A stretch of DNA of 36,608 nucleotides from Clostridia bacterium. GTDB taxonomy: Bacteria; Bacillota; Clostridia; Oscillospirales; Acutalibacteraceae. Below, piece by piece: positions 8,902 to 18,355 of this stretch. Made by a program: the position numbers and the translations under genes. The stretch covers positions 1 to 36,608 of the forward strand of contig JAFVID010000010.1 in assembly GCA_017474205.1 (NCBI GenBank), written 5' to 3'. The notes below the pieces were generated by a model. The model was not told the origin of the DNA and did no database searches. It saw nothing but the letters and a program-made list of their open reading frames with translations. How positions within the stretch are numbered: position 1 is the first letter of the stretch; the number at the start of each line of letters is the position of its first letter.

Positions 8902-9387
8902 CTAACAGGATTTTAGTCGGGTGCAGATATCATCATAAATAACGTCAGGGACAAAATTCTTAATATCCCCACCCAATTTGCCCACCGATTTAACGATGCT
9001 GGAACTGAGATACATATTCTCGGCACCGGCGGTTAAAAATACGGTATCGGCGTTGGAATTCAGTTTTTTATTGGTAAGTGCCATTTGGAATTCATATTCG
9101 AAGTCCGAAACGGCACGAAGACCCTTAACAATAGCACAAGCATCCACTTTTCTCATATAATCCGCAAGAAGTCCGTCATCACTATCTACAGTAACATTTT
9201 TTAGATTAGCGGTTGATTTCTTAATCATTTCCATTCTTTCCTCGGCAGAGAAAAGAGGTGTTTTAGCGGTGTTGCAGGATACAAGTACAATAACATTGTC
9301 GAACATTTTTGAAGCACGGGTAATAATGTCAAGATGCCCCATTGTAATAGGGTCAAAACTACCCGGACAAACAACGGTTGTAGCCAA
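8902..9387 (-). CDS. coaD: Phosphopantetheine adenylyltransferase
   Basis: This ~161-residue enzyme joins 4'-phosphopantetheine to ATP to make dephospho-CoA, the penultimate step of CoA synthesis. The nucleotidyltransferase motif PGSFDPITMGHLDII at the N-terminus contains the T/HxGH-type site. Also visible are KGLRAVSDFEYEFQMA and the ISSS-type segment YLSSSIVKSVGKLGG. The chosen start is TTG at 9385-9387, 2 bases after the rsmD stop and about 8 bases after GGAGGAG. A GTG at 9396 is in frame but sits directly on the ribosome binding site. It follows rsmD, a very common pairing in Firmicutes. Confidence 0.95.
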   Translation of the reverse strand: MATTVVCPGSFDPITMGHLDIITRASKMFDNVIVLVSCNTAKTPLFSAEERMEMIKKSTANLKNVTVDSDDGLLADYMRKVDACAIVKGLRAVSDFEYEFQMALTNKKLNSNADTVFLTAGAENMYLSSSIVKSVGKLGGDIKNFVPDVIYDDICTRLKSC

Positions 9388-9389
9388 GT

Positions 9390-9944
9390 TTAACACTCCT
9401 CCCCGTTAGATGCACGATAAAGGGTAACCGATGTAGTACGGCCAAAATTATAACGCTTGTAAACACTAAAATTTTCAACCGTTTCGGGAGGAAAATAATC
9501 TTTAAGATGTTCACAAATAATAATACCGTAGGATGACGTCTTTTTAGCCACCAATTCAAGGGCTTTTTCAAGCAATCCTTCTTTGTAAGGAGGGTCTAAA
9601 AAAACCAAATCAAATACTTCATCGGTACTCTTCAAAAAGGTTTCAAAATCGGTGCTAAACACCTTTGAAACCGAGGCGAATTCGCAATTTTTTATATTTT
9701 GAGAAATGGCCGACTGAGCATCTTTGTTAGAATCGACAAAACAGCAATTCTTAGCACCACGGCTAAGGGCTTCAATTCCTAACTGTCCGCTTCCTGCGAA
9801 CAAATCAAGAACTCGGCGACCTTCCACGTCAAATTGTATTGCGTTGAATATGGAGTGCTTAATACGGTCGGCGGTAGGACGGGTGTCTAACCCTTCGGGG
9901 GTTAAAAGAACACGGCCTCTTGCACTTCCCGTAATTACCCTCAC
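9390..9944 (-). CDS. rsmD: 16S rRNA (guanine(966)-N(2))-methyltransferase RsmD
   Basis: This ~184-residue enzyme methylates G966 of 16S rRNA during 30S assembly. Visible motifs are the N-terminal RVITGSARGR, TRPTADRIKHSIFN, the SAM-binding LDLFAGSGQLGIEALSRGA, and the catalytic FLDPPY of N2-methyltransferases. The GTG at 9942-9944 directly before RVITG is chosen, because it follows TGGGGTG and gives the normal family start. The longer frame from 10004 adds residues with no family match and covers the promoter. It is first in the rsmD-coaD-coiled-coil operon. Confidence 0.93.
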   Translation of the reverse strand: MRVITGSARGRVLLTPEGLDTRPTADRIKHSIFNAIQFDVEGRRVLDLFAGSGQLGIEALSRGAKNCCFVDSNKDAQSAISQNIKNCEFASVSKVFSTDFETFLKSTDEVFDLVFLDPPYKEGLLEKALELVAKKTSSYGIIICEHLKDYFPPETVENFSVYKRYNFGRTTSVTLYRASNGEEC

Positions 9945-9975
9945 AAAATTCACCCCAATAGTACATATATATAAC

Positions 9976-10004
9976 ATTATCCCATTAAATGGGTCGTATG
10001 TCAA
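9976..10004 (-). promoter_or_regulatory. Strong promoter of the rsmD-coaD operon
   Basis: Minus-strand TTGACA (9999-10004), a 17-base spacer and GATAAT (9976-9981) lie about 32 bases before the rsmD GTG. The spacer contains the small palindrome CCCATTTAATGGG. Confidence 0.82.
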
Positions 10005-10048
10005 TAAATTTTTATAAATTTGGAGTAAATTTTTTGTTTTTTAAGATT

Positions 10049-12880
10049 TTATTTCTTCAAAATTTCCTTGAGATATTTGGCTGTGTGGGATTTTCTGCTC
10101 TTAATAATTTCTTCGGGATACCCCTGTGCAACCACTGTTCCGCCACCGCTACCACCTTCGGGACCCATATCAATAATATGGTCGGCAATTTTAATAACAT
10201 CAAAGTTATGCTCAATTACCAAAACGGTGTTTCCCTCGTTTACGAGCAAATTCAACACGTTTATAAGTTGATGCACGTCGGCGGTGTGAAGTCCAATGGT
10301 GGGCTCATCAAGAATATATAATGTTTTACCTGTGGCTCTCTTGCAAAGTTCACTTGCAAGTTTAACCCTTTGTGCCTCGCCACCCGAAAGGGTTGTGGCA
10401 GGTTGTCCCAATTTGATATATCCAAGACCTACGTCGCAAAGTGCCTTAAGTTTACGTTCGATTTTAGGGATATGTGCAAAGAATGCTAACGCTTCTTCGG
10501 AGGTCATTTCAAGCACGTCGTGGATATTTTTACCCTTATACTTTACCTCAAGGGTTTCGCGGTTGTATCGTTTGCCTTTACAAACTTCGCAGGGAACGTA
10601 AACGTCGGGTAAAAAGTGCATCTCAATCTTGATAATACCGTCACCCTGACACGCCTCACATCGACCGCCCTTTACGTTAAAGGAGAATCGCCCTGCACTA
10701 TATCCCCTTGCCTTTGAATCGGGAGTGTTGGCGAAAAGGTCGCGTATATCATTAAACACACCGATATATGTGGCAGGATTTGAACGGGGAGTTCTACCGA
10801 TTGGTGCTTGGTTAATGTCAATAACCTTATCGAGATTTTCCATACCCTCAATATTTTTGTGAGCACCGGGACGCATTTTAGCCCCGTTTAATACGTCGGC
10901 AAGAGTTTTGTAAATGACCTCGTTAACAAGGGATGATTTACCCGAACCCGAAACACCGGTTACACAAATAAACTTGCCAAGGGGGATTTCTACGTCAACG
11001 TTTTTAAGGTTGTTTTCACTGGCACCAATAACCTTAATGCACTTTCCATTGCCTGCACGACGTTTTTTCGGTATCTCAATTTGCTTTCTGCCCGAAAGAT
11101 AATCCCCGGTAAGGGAGTTTTCACAAGCCATAATCTCATCCACTGTACCTGCACAAATAACCTTACCCCCGTGAACACCTGCCCCCGGACCAATATCTAC
11201 AATGTGGTCGGCGGCAAACATAGTTTCATCATCGTGTTCAACTACCACAAGAGAGTTACCTAAATCACGAAGATTTTTAAGGGTAGCAATAAGTTTTTGA
11301 TTATCTCTTTTATGAAGTCCAATGCTGGGCTCGTCAAGAATATACAATACACCCGTAAGTGATGAACCAATTTGGGTTGCAAGACGAATACGTTGACTTT
11401 CAACACCCGACAAAGTACCTGCCGAGCGGGAAAGGGTGAGATATCCAAGACCAACGTCGTTTAAGAATTCCAAACGACTGATAATTTCTTTAATAATTTG
11501 ATTACCAATCAATCTATCCTTTTCAGAAAAATCGGTTTCGTTAAAAAACTTGAGTAAAGCCGATATTGTAAGGGATGAAAGTTTGCTTATATTCAATCCG
11601 CCAACTGTAACGGCGAGGGATTTTTCGTTAAGACGTTCACCCTTGCATTTAGGACAGGGGAGAGCGGTCATATATCCTTCAATTTCCTCTCTAACCCAAG
11701 AACTGTCGGTTTCACGATGACGTCTTTCGAGGTTGTGAATAATACCCTCAAAGGTGGCTGAATATGTGGATTTAGAATCCATAAATTTTCGGTCAAACTT
11801 TATTTTTTCATCGCCGGAGCCATACATCAGCACCTCTTTTGCCTTGTCGCTTAACTCTCCAAAGGGCTCGTCAAGGGAAAAACCGTAATGACGGGCAAGA
11901 CCCTCAAAATACATAGTTGTAATACTTCCGGTCATACCCGACATATTCCAACCACCGCATTTAATGGCACCTTGGCGAATAGATAACAACTTATTTGGCA
12001 CAAGAGCATCGGGGTCGATTTTAACGTAAACACCCAATCCATCGCATTTAGGACAAGCACCAAAAGGATTGTTGAAAGAGAACATATTCGGCTCTAATTT
12101 CTCAATGCTAACTCCGTGGTCAGGACAGGCATAATCACGGGAAAACAGCATCTCCTCACCGCCGATAACATCGGCAATAACAATGCCTTCGGCAGCATTA
12201 AGAGCGGTCTCTACCGAATCGGCAAGACGTCCTTTAATGGAGTCCTTAATTACAAGGCGGTCAACAATAAGTTCAATGTTGTGTTTTTTATTTTTATCAA
12301 GAATAATATCTTCCGAAAGGTCGTAAAGATTTCCGTCAACACGAACCCTAACGTAACCGCTTTTTCGAGCCGATTCAAATTCTTTAACGTGTTCACCCTT
12401 TTTACCGCGGATAATAGGTGCAAGAATTTGAAGTTTTGTGCCTTCGGGGAGTTCCATAATTCGGTCAACAATCTGGTCAACGGTTTGTTGCTTAATTTCT
12501 CTGCCGCAAATAGGACAATGAGGCACACCGATTCGAGCGTACAAAAGACGAAGGTAGTCGTGTATCTCGGTTATTGTGCCAACGGTAGAACGAGGATTTC
12601 GTGAAGTGGTCTTTTGGTCAATAGATATAGCAGGGGAAAGTCCGTCGATGCTGTCAACGTCGGGCTTGTCCATCTGACCTAAGAATTGTCGGGCGTAGGA
12701 AGAAAGGGATTCCACATATCGTCTTTGCCCCTCGGCGTACAGGGTGTCAAAGGCAAGGGATGACTTACCCGACCCCGAAACACCTGTAAAAACCACCAAT
12801 TTATCACGGGGGATGGTCAAATCAACGTTTTGAAGGTTGTTTTCCCTTGCCCCTTTTATAACAATTTTATCGTTTGCCAT
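10049..12880 (-). CDS. uvrA: Excinuclease ABC subunit A
   Basis: This 943-residue DNA-damage sensor of nucleotide excision repair works as a dimer with UvrB. Two ABC ATPase modules are present: Walker [10 protein letters not shown] near residues 34 and 640, and DEPSIGLH and DEPTIGLH after the signatures. Zinc-finger cysteines are visible ([25 protein letters not shown] with PCEVCKGK). The second signature is normal ([13 protein letters not shown]), but the first reads [13 protein letters not shown], with Val replacing the second Gly. The codon is GTT, so this is not a frame or reading error visible here. The ATG at 12880 follows AAAGGAT. uvrA is 29 bases downstream of uvrB, in the usual Firmicutes uvrB-uvrA order. 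Confidence 0.97.
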   Translation of the reverse strand: MANDKIVIKGARENNLQNVDLTIPRDKLVVFTGVSGSGKSSLAFDTLYAEGQRRYVESLSSYARQFLGQMDKPDVDSIDGLSPAISIDQKTTSRNPRSTVGTITEIHDYLRLLYARIGVPHCPICGREIKQQTVDQIVDRIMELPEGTKLQILAPIIRGKKGEHVKEFESARKSGYVRVRVDGNLYDLSEDIILDKNKKHNIELIVDRLVIKDSIKGRLADSVETALNAAEGIVIADVIGGEEMLFSRDYACPDHGVSIEKLEPNMFSFNNPFGACPKCDGLGVYVKIDPDALVPNKLLSIRQGAIKCGGWNMSGMTGSITTMYFEGLARHYGFSLDEPFGELSDKAKEVLMYGSGDEKIKFDRKFMDSKSTYSATFEGIIHNLERRHRETDSSWVREEIEGYMTALPCPKCKGERLNEKSLAVTVGGLNISKLSSLTISALLKFFNETDFSEKDRLIGNQIIKEIISRLEFLNDVGLGYLTLSRSAGTLSGVESQRIRLATQIGSSLTGVLYILDEPSIGLHKRDNQKLIATLKNLRDLGNSLVVVEHDDETMFAADHIVDIGPGAGVHGGKVICAGTVDEIMACENSLTGDYLSGRKQIEIPKKRRAGNGKCIKVIGASENNLKNVDVEIPLGKFICVTGVSGSGKSSLVNEVIYKTLADVLNGAKMRPGAHKNIEGMENLDKVIDINQAPIGRTPRSNPATYIGVFNDIRDLFANTPDSKARGYSAGRFSFNVKGGRCEACQGDGIIKIEMHFLPDVYVPCEVCKGKRYNRETLEVKYKGKNIHDVLEMTSEEALAFFAHIPKIERKLKALCDVGLGYIKLGQPATTLSGGEAQRVKLASELCKRATGKTLYILDEPTIGLHTADVHQLINVLNLLVNEGNTVLVIEHNFDVIKIADHIIDMGPEGGSGGGTVVAQGYPEEIIKSRKSHTAKYLKEILKK

Positions 12881-12909
12881 AGATAATATATCCTTTCAAG
12901 ATGTGAACA

Positions 12910-14871
12910 CTATAAACTCTCTTTAAGTTCCTTAATTTTATCCCTGAGGAAGGCAGCGTGTTCAAATTCAAGCATTTTAGATGCCGCTCGCATCTCTTTT
13001 TCAAGACGGATAATAGCACTTTCGGTCTCTTTTCGAGATAACTTTTTCTTTCGTTTTTCGGTATTTTCTTTAGATGATATTTCAAGAATTTCCCTAACGT
13101 CTTTAACGATAGTTTTAGGAGTAATACCGTTATCTAAATTATATTTTTCCTGAATTTCGCGACGTCTTGCGGTCTCGGTTATAGCGTATTCCATAGATGG
13201 AGTAACACTGTCGGCATACATAATAACCTCACCCTTTGCATTACGGGCGGCACGTCCAATGGTTTGCACAAGGGATGTGGTACTGCGAAGAAAACCTTCC
13301 TTGTCGGCATCCAAAATAGCCACCAAAGATACTTCGGGAATATCGAGACCCTCACGAAGCAGGTTAATACCAACCAAAACGTCAAATTCACCAAGACGAA
13401 GATTGCGGATAATCTCCATTCGCTCAATGGTATCAATATCGTGATGCATATAACGGACTTTTATACCCGACTCTCCAAGATAGTCGGTTAAGTCCTCCGC
13501 CATTTTTTTGGTAAGAGTGGTAACAAGCACACGTTCTTTTCGGTCAATTCTAATGCGGATTTCATTTATCAAATCGTCGATTTGACCCTCGGTGGGTTTA
13601 ACCGTAACAACAGGGTCTAAAAGCCCCGTAGGACGAATTAACTGCTCAACAGTTTGGGTGGATTTGTTTTGCTCAAATTCCCCTGGAGTAGCACTAACAA
13701 ATACCGCTTGATTTATATGACCGTAAAATTCATCAAAATTAAGAGGACGGTTATCGTAAGCGGAGGGAAGACGGAACCCAAAATCAATAAGATTTTTCTT
13801 TCTCGCCCTGTCTCCGCCATACATACCCCGTACTTGTGGAAGTGTAACGTGGGACTCGTCAACAAAGAGAAGATAATCATCGGGGAAATAGTCAAGCAAC
13901 GTGGTGGGCATACTACCTTTTGGACGTCCCGACATAACACGGGAATAGTTTTCAATCCCCTTGCACATACCTATTTCTCTGAGCATTTCAATATCGTATT
14001 CGGTGCGTTGGCGAATACGTTGTGCCTCTAAAAGTTGCCCATTAGAGCGGAAAAATTCCACCCTTTCTTCCATCTCTTTTTCAATGTCCAAAAGAGCCCT
14101 TTCAAGATTTTCGGGGGCAATAACGTAGTGGGATGCAGGATATATCGCCACGTGGCTAACCACGTTTTTAACAGCCCCCGTAAGGGCATTGATTTCGCTT
14201 ATTCGGTCAATCTCATCACCGAAGAATTCCACGCGGATAGCAGTATCCCCCGAGTATGCAGGGAATATTTCCACAACGTCACCCTTAACGCGGAATTTGT
14301 TTCGGATGAAGTTAATATCATTTCTCTCGTATTGAATACTAACAAGACGGGATATAAGTTCATCCCGACTCATTTCGTTCCCCTGACGTAAAGATATAAC
14401 CATAGTGCGGTAATCAATGGGGTCACCAAGGGAATATATGCAAGATACACTTGCTACGATAATAACATCTCTACGCTCCGAAAGTGCCGATGTGGCAGAG
14501 TGCCTTAATTTGTCGATTTCATCGTTGATAGCCGAGTCCTTTTCAATATAGGTGTCGGTACCGGGAATATATGCCTCGGGCTGATAATAATCGTAATAGG
14601 ATACAAAATACTCAACAGCGTTGTCAGGGAAAAACTCTTTGAATTCCGAACAAAGTTGTGCCGCCAAGGTTTTGTTGTGAGCGAGAACAAGGGTGGGACG
14701 GTTTACCTTTTCGATAACGTTTGCCATGGTGAAGGTCTTACCCGAACCGGTAACACCAAGAAGCACCTGTTCCTTGTCGCCACGATTGATACCACAAACC
14801 AACTGTTCAATAGCCCTCGGCTGATCCCCCGTGGGCTTAAATTCTGATTTAAGAACAAACTTATCCGCCAT
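12910..14871 (-). CDS. uvrB: Excinuclease ABC subunit B
   Basis: This ~653-residue helicase-like subunit receives damage from UvrA and recruits UvrC. Motifs are Walker [13 protein letters not shown], the beta-hairpin region [12 protein letters not shown], the Walker B-type [20 protein letters not shown], helicase motif VI region QTIGRAARN, and a C-terminal UVR domain ([20 protein letters not shown]) that contacts UvrC. The ATG at 14869-14871 ([20 protein letters not shown]) is used. It lies behind AAAGGAGTGGGG, whereas the longer frame adds an unrelated hydrophobic stretch encoded by promoter DNA. It is followed by uvrA. Confidence 0.97.
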   Translation of the reverse strand: MADKFVLKSEFKPTGDQPRAIEQLVCGINRGDKEQVLLGVTGSGKTFTMANVIEKVNRPTLVLAHNKTLAAQLCSEFKEFFPDNAVEYFVSYYDYYQPEAYIPGTDTYIEKDSAINDEIDKLRHSATSALSERRDVIIVASVSCIYSLGDPIDYRTMVISLRQGNEMSRDELISRLVSIQYERNDINFIRNKFRVKGDVVEIFPAYSGDTAIRVEFFGDEIDRISEINALTGAVKNVVSHVAIYPASHYVIAPENLERALLDIEKEMEERVEFFRSNGQLLEAQRIRQRTEYDIEMLREIGMCKGIENYSRVMSGRPKGSMPTTLLDYFPDDYLLFVDESHVTLPQVRGMYGGDRARKKNLIDFGFRLPSAYDNRPLNFDEFYGHINQAVFVSATPGEFEQNKSTQTVEQLIRPTGLLDPVVTVKPTEGQIDDLINEIRIRIDRKERVLVTTLTKKMAEDLTDYLGESGIKVRYMHHDIDTIERMEIIRNLRLGEFDVLVGINLLREGLDIPEVSLVAILDADKEGFLRSTTSLVQTIGRAARNAKGEVIMYADSVTPSMEYAITETARRREIQEKYNLDNGITPKTIVKDVREILEISSKENTEKRKKKLSRKETESAIIRLEKEMRAASKMLEFEHAAFLRDKIKELKESL

Positions 14872-14935
14872 ATCCCCACTCCTTTCTATAAGTATACGAC
14901 TCAAAATTCCGCTAAAAAAAAGCGCATATAGAATT

Positions 14936-14964
14936 ATTATATCACAAACCAAACGATAAGTAAA
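14936..14964 (-). promoter_or_regulatory. Promoter of uvrB-uvrA
   Basis: Minus-strand TTTACT (14959-14964), a 17-base spacer and TATAAT (14936-14941), with TGTGA extended -10. No convincing LexA/DinR box was found between it and uvrB. Confidence 0.7.
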
Positions 14965-14966
14965 CA

Positions 14967-14997
14967 AAAAAGCAGACACTTTTTTAGCGTCTGCTTT
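14967..14997. terminator. Terminator of the small LRR/dockerin gene
   Basis: AAAGCAGAC (14969-14977) pairs with GTCTGCTTT (14989-14997). A U-tract follows on the minus strand. It abuts the -35 box of the uvrB promoter. Confidence 0.85.
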
Positions 14998-15011
14998 AAA
15001 AAGAAAAGTTT

Positions 15012-15719
15012 TTATTCTTGAATAGGAAACAGATGAATCTTATTTACTGTGTAATGCAAAATCATTAGGGCATCTATTGCAGAAATATTATCATCACCAT
15101 TAACGTCACCTGCGAGGGTTTGGCCAAAGGTGAATTCAGTTTTACCAACCGCTGAATGAAGGACTGCTAATGCATCTGCGGAAGATATTTTATCATTTTC
15201 AGTAACAAGCCCAAGTTTATAAGCATGCCACTCTGCTTTGTGTAATTCAGAGTTGTTCCAAGATGTATTTTTGTCCAAATTATACTTACTTGTGCTATCC
15301 CCATCATACCAAACATGTTCAAGGGTTTCACAACCATTAAATGCATACGAACCAATACCATTCACTTTATACGTTAACACAAGTGTTTGAATTTTGGAAT
15401 TTTGGAATGCACTAGCATTTATTGTTTTCACCGTGTACGGCAACTTAACGACAGGTACGTTTAAGTTACTAAAAGCTCTTTGTCCTATTTCTGTAACACC
15501 TTTTTCGATGGCTATACTTGTTATTTCATCGTTTTCCCAAGGCATATTATACAAGTTTATATCTGTCATTGAACTATTTCCTTTAATGGTTAAACGTGTT
15601 CCGTCAAGTTCCCAAGTGCATTTACCTATTGTTCCACTCTTAAACGTGTCTGCGTTTCCTGATAAAGAGATTGAAACTATCAGTGTGATTGATAGAATTA
15701 TTGACAAAATTTTTTTCAT
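15012..15719 (-). CDS. Small secreted LRR protein with degenerate C-terminal dockerin
   Basis: This 235-residue exported protein has a signal peptide ([20 protein letters not shown]...), one BspA opening motif ([19 protein letters not shown], near residue 33) and only about three LRR_5-type repeats. A dockerin-like end follows (~residues 170-235). The second dockerin repeat is intact ([18 protein letters not shown]). The first is eroded: [18 protein letters not shown] lacks the usual GDVDG opening, so calcium binding there is doubtful. It is a short relative of the 686-residue protein at 5880-7940. Its AGGAGG ribosome binding site directly follows an intrinsic terminator in a structured leader, so expression is probably controlled at the RNA level or depends on readthrough. 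Confidence 0.88.
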   Translation of the reverse strand: MKKILSIILSITLIVSISLSGNADTFKSGTIGKCTWELDGTRLTIKGNSSMTDINLYNMPWENDEITSIAIEKGVTEIGQRAFSNLNVPVVKLPYTVKTINASAFQNSKIQTLVLTYKVNGIGSYAFNGCETLEHVWYDGDSTSKYNLDKNTSWNNSELHKAEWHAYKLGLVTENDKISSADALAVLHSAVGKTEFTFGQTLAGDVNGDDNISAIDALMILHYTVNKIHLFPIQE

Positions 15720-15733
15720 TTCTTTTTCCTCCT

Positions 15734-15768
15734 AAAAATAAAAAGTGCGGCTACCGAAGTAACCGCAC
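15734..15768 (-). terminator. Leader terminator with UUCG tetraloop before the small dockerin gene
   Basis: On the minus strand GTGCGGTTAC pairs with GTAGCCGCAC (one G-U) around a UUCG loop closed by C-G. It is followed by TTTTTATTTTT and then AGGAGG at 15728-15733. The stem spans 15745-15754 and 15759-15768. A perfect terminator this close to a ribosome binding site suggests attenuation or the end of a separate small RNA. Confidence 0.88.
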
Positions 15769-15943
15769 AAAAAACGCAAACTCCGATAGTCGCCAAACCA
15801 ATTCAATATATAGGGCAATACACACACTAACATTGACGGAATTTGCATTTTTATCAAATTCATACAACGTTAGTATGTGCAAAAACAAACAATCTTATAA
15901 AAATAAAAAGATTGCCCCTTTTTTTATATTCAATTGGTTTGGC
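15736..15943 (-). ncRNA. Candidate structured leader or small RNA (~208 nt), unclassified
   Basis: The predicted transcript starts about 7 bases after a good -10 box, at the first base of a 152-bp foldback, and ends at the UUCG terminator. Paired blocks are 15792-15803 with 15932-15943 (12 bp, perfect), 15805-15810 with 15925-15930, 15813-15819 with 15911-15917, 15821-15831 with 15869-15879, and 15839-15845 with 15855-15861 as the apical stem. There is an alternative side hairpin 15890-15896/15908-15914. A C-A mismatch on the plus strand becomes G-U on the minus strand, which favours minus-strand RNA. The shape is a long rod with internal bubbles, like 6S RNA in outline, but no 6S sequence signature was recognised. 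It could instead be a MITE that landed here. Confidence 0.55.
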
Positions 15944-15949
15944 AACCAT

Positions 15950-15978
15950 ATTTTATCATACTATTTACCAAAATGCAA
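15950..15978 (-). promoter_or_regulatory. Promoter of the structured leader / small dockerin gene
   Basis: Minus-strand TTGCAT (15973-15978), a 17-base spacer and TAAAAT (15950-15955) with extended TGA. The expected start site at ~15943 coincides with the outer edge of the foldback. Confidence 0.75.
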
Positions 15979-16012
15979 TAAAAAAGCAGATACTTTTTTC
16001 TGTATCTGCTTT
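15979..16012 (-). terminator. Terminator of the manA-ROK kinase operon
   Basis: AAAGCAGATAC (15983-15993) pairs with GTATCTGCTTT (16002-16012), with a U-tract on the minus strand. It sits immediately upstream of the next promoter. Confidence 0.88.
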
Positions 16013-16032
16013 TGAGAAATTGTTCGTATTCT

Positions 16033-16989
16033 TTATTTATGCAAATTGCAAAGATATGCCGCACCGATAATTCCTGCATCATTACCCAAGGTAGCGGTTT
16101 TAATTACAACGTCTTTTGTAATATTTCGGGCAAAGTTTTCACCGTTTACAAATTGTTTAATGGGTTTGATAAGCACGTCGCCCTGCTTTGATACACCACC
16201 GCCAATGCAAACCATATCGGGCTGGAATGCGTTGACCACGTTGGCAATACCAACTGCGATATATTCGATGTATCTATCAACAACATATTTTGCGGCAATA
16301 TCACCCTTTTCTGCAGCATCAAAGGCGGTCTTTCCGTCAACAGTATCTAAATCTCTGTTGCATATATCCCACATAATGCTTTCGGGATATCTTATCATTG
16401 CTTGTTTGGTTTGGTTGATAAGTGCAGTAGCAGATGCGTATGCCTCCCAACATCCGTGGCGACCACAGGTGCATTTTTCGCCGTTCATAACAATAACCGA
16501 ATGGCCCATTTCTCCGCCTGCGTGGTTGGATCCTGAAAGAATTTTACCGTCAATAATAATACCACTACCAACCCCTGTGCCCAAGGTGATAGCAACAAAG
16601 TGATTAGAACCCTTACCTGCACCGGCAATATATTCACCGTAAGCAGCTGCGTTGGCATCATTTTCAAGATAGAATTTCTTACCGACTCTTTCCTCCATCA
16701 TCTTGCCCAAAGGAACGTCGTAGAAATATAGGTTGTTTGAGAAGGGAATATCACCTGTTTCGGAATCGACAGTGCCGGGAGCACCAATGCCCATATCTTC
16801 AATGTCGTCTATGGTGAGATTTGCATCTTTAATAGCGTCAAACGCAGCCGCTGCCATATCGTCGGCAATTGCCTCTGCGCCACCTGCAACGTTGGTTTTG
16901 CGTTTTCCAATACCAACGATTTTGTAGTTTTCATCAACTACACCGGCAACAATGTTTGTGCCGCCTAAATCAATACCTAATTTATACAT
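16033..16989 (-). CDS. glk: ROK family sugar kinase, probably glucokinase
   Basis: This ~318-residue cytoplasmic kinase is expected to phosphorylate glucose (or a related hexose) with ATP. It has the N-terminal phosphate-binding DLGGTNIVAGVV, the sugar-binding ENDANAAAYGEY, and the ROK zinc motif CTCGRHGCWEAYAS near residue 170. No helix-turn-helix precedes the kinase, so it is an enzyme rather than a ROK repressor. The ATG at 16989 is 8 bases after AGGAG; the in-frame TTG two codons earlier is too close. It lies 21 bases after manA, and the pair feeds hexose phosphates into glycolysis. The exact sugar is not certain. Confidence 0.88.
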   Translation of the reverse strand: MYKLGIDLGGTNIVAGVVDENYKIVGIGKRKTNVAGGAEAIADDMAAAAFDAIKDANLTIDDIEDMGIGAPGTVDSETGDIPFSNNLYFYDVPLGKMMEERVGKKFYLENDANAAAYGEYIAGAGKGSNHFVAITLGTGVGSGIIIDGKILSGSNHAGGEMGHSVIVMNGEKCTCGRHGCWEAYASATALINQTKQAMIRYPESIMWDICNRDLDTVDGKTAFDAAEKGDIAAKYVVDRYIEYIAVGIANVVNAFQPDMVCIGGGVSKQGDVLIKPIKQFVNGENFARNITKDVVIKTATLGNDAGIIGAAYLCNLHK

Positions 16990-17010
16990 ATTCAAAACTC
17001 CTTATCTGTA

Positions 17011-17967
17011 CTACATATAACTGTATAATATTTCAGCGTTTCCGCTTATATTAACCGCCATATTGGCAGGAATAAACACACTTCCGCCCTTGGTTAACGA
17101 GATTTTTTCTTTTCCCCAACAAAGGTCAAAATTTCCATCTAAACACACAAGAGAAACAAAACTTTCGGTGTTTTTTATGGATGTTTCACCTTCGAGATTT
17201 ACAATATCCGTAGTAAATAATTCGCACTTTGCAATGTTGCGAACAGTTCCATAGTGCGTTTTAACAACTTTCCCAACGTTACCGTAGGGAAGAGTAGGTT
17301 TCTCGCACTTAGTGACATCCAAGGCCTTGTCAATATGAAGTTCACGGGGCTTTCCGTCAGCACCTAAACGACCGTAGTCTGAAACACGATAGGTGGAATT
17401 GGAATTTTGCTGAACTTCGGCAATCAACATCCCCTCACCGATGGCGTGTAAAGTACCTGCAGGGATAAAGAACACATCCCCCTTTTGCACCTTTACAAAA
17501 TTGCAAACGTCGGTTAATGAGTTGTCTGTAATTCTACGGGCAAATTCCTCTTTAGATATATCCTTGGTAAATCCATAAATAAGTTCAGCACCATCGTCAC
17601 AGTCAACAACGTACCACATTTCGGTCTTGCCGAATTCCCCCTCGTTTTTAAGGGCATATTCATCATCGGGATGCACCTGAACAGAAAGTTTTTGCTTAGC
17701 ATCAATGAGTTTTATCAAAATAGGGAAATCGGTATAATTCTCTGCCTTTTTACCAAGTGCGTTTTTACCCCAAAGGGATAAAACTTCCGGTAAAGTTTTA
17801 CCACAATACTCACCGTTTACAACGATGGCAGGACCCTTTTCGTGGCAGGAGAGCATCCAACCCTCCGCCGCAATATCTTTGTCCGATTCAAGATGATATT
17901 CGGTCTTTAACCTTGTCCCACCCCACAAGTAATCGGTAACAGCGGGCTTAAGTAATAACGGATACAT
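17011..17967 (-). CDS. manA: Mannose-6-phosphate isomerase, class I
   Basis: This ~318-residue zinc enzyme interconverts mannose-6-phosphate and fructose-6-phosphate. Visible motifs are YLWGGTRL at the N-terminus, QVHPDDEYA near residue 95 (zinc-ligand region), FIPAGTLHAIGEGMLIAEVQ, and NSTYRVSDYGR with the catalytic Arg/Tyr block, as in short Firmicutes ManA. The ATG at 17965-17967 after GGAAGTG starts the standard MYPLLLKP sequence. The longer frame to 18000 runs back to the promoter -10 box. It is first gene of a two-gene operon with the ROK kinase. Confidence 0.93.
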   Translation of the reverse strand: MYPLLLKPAVTDYLWGGTRLKTEYHLESDKDIAAEGWMLSCHEKGPAIVVNGEYCGKTLPEVLSLWGKNALGKKAENYTDFPILIKLIDAKQKLSVQVHPDDEYALKNEGEFGKTEMWYVVDCDDGAELIYGFTKDISKEEFARRITDNSLTDVCNFVKVQKGDVFFIPAGTLHAIGEGMLIAEVQQNSNSTYRVSDYGRLGADGKPRELHIDKALDVTKCEKPTLPYGNVGKVVKTHYGTVRNIAKCELFTTDIVNLEGETSIKNTESFVSLVCLDGNFDLCWGKEKISLTKGGSVFIPANMAVNISGNAEILYSYM

Positions 17968-18005
17968 AATTTCACTTCCAATGCTCGAAAGTAATTGCAA
18001 AAGTG

Positions 18006-18034
18006 ATTATATCACACAAAAACCGTAACTTCAA
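18006..18034 (-). promoter_or_regulatory. Promoter of manA
   Basis: Minus-strand TTGAAG (18029-18034), a 17-base spacer and TATAAT (18006-18011) with extended TGTGA. Confidence 0.78.
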
Positions 18035-18062
18035 CAATAAAATAAGCAAACCCTAAAAACAT

Positions 18063-18090
18063 TTGACAAAATAAATCAATATGATATAAT
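18063..18090 (+). promoter_or_regulatory. Consensus promoter of tRNA-Ala
   Basis: Perfect TTGACA (18063-18068) and TATAAT (18085-18090) are separated by 16 bases, with extended TGA. They lie about 64 bases upstream of the tRNA. Confidence 0.88.
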
Positions 18091-18153
18091 ATTCTCACCG
18101 AAAAAAGAATAAAAAACCTCTTCACTATTAACTATTACTTCTTACTTCAATTC

Positions 18154-18229
18154 GGGGGCGTAGCTCAGCTGGGAGAGCGTGCGGTTCGCATTCGCAAGGT
18201 CGGGAGTTCGATCCTCCTCGTCTCCACCA
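18154..18229 (+). tRNA. tRNA-Ala, anticodon CGC
   Basis: A 76-base cloverleaf with encoded CCA. The acceptor GGGGGCG pairs with CGTCTCC, including the G3-U70 wobble that is the main alanine identity element. D stem is GCTC/GAGC. Anticodon stem is TGCGG/TCGCA with loop TTCGCAT, giving CGC at 34-36 to read GCG. T stem is GGGAG/CTCCT with loop TTCGATC. It stands alone between its own promoter and terminator. Confidence 0.96.
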
Positions 18230-18231
18230 AA

Positions 18232-18260
18232 AAACGACAGGTTTTGACCTGTCGTTTTTT
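18232..18260 (+). terminator. Terminator of tRNA-Ala
   Basis: AAACGACAGG (18232-18241) pairs with CCTGTCGTTT (18248-18257), followed by a T-run. Confidence 0.92.
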
Positions 18261-18293
18261 TATCCGTCGTTTGATATTCCCAAGATTTCAGTA

Positions 18294-18322
18294 TTGATTT
18301 TAAGATGCAAATATGATACAAT
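18294..18322 (+). promoter_or_regulatory. Promoter of the MATE transporter gene
   Basis: TTGATT (18294-18299), a 17-base spacer and TACAAT (18317-18322) with TGA extended -10. Confidence 0.7.
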
Positions 18323-18355
18323 CATCGCGTTTTTATGCAATTTAAGGAGATAGTT

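Noticed and set aside
15736..15943. Firm assignment of the structured RNA as 6S RNA
   Set aside because: Only the rod-with-bubbles outline agrees; no sequence signature could be verified by eye, so it is left unclassified.
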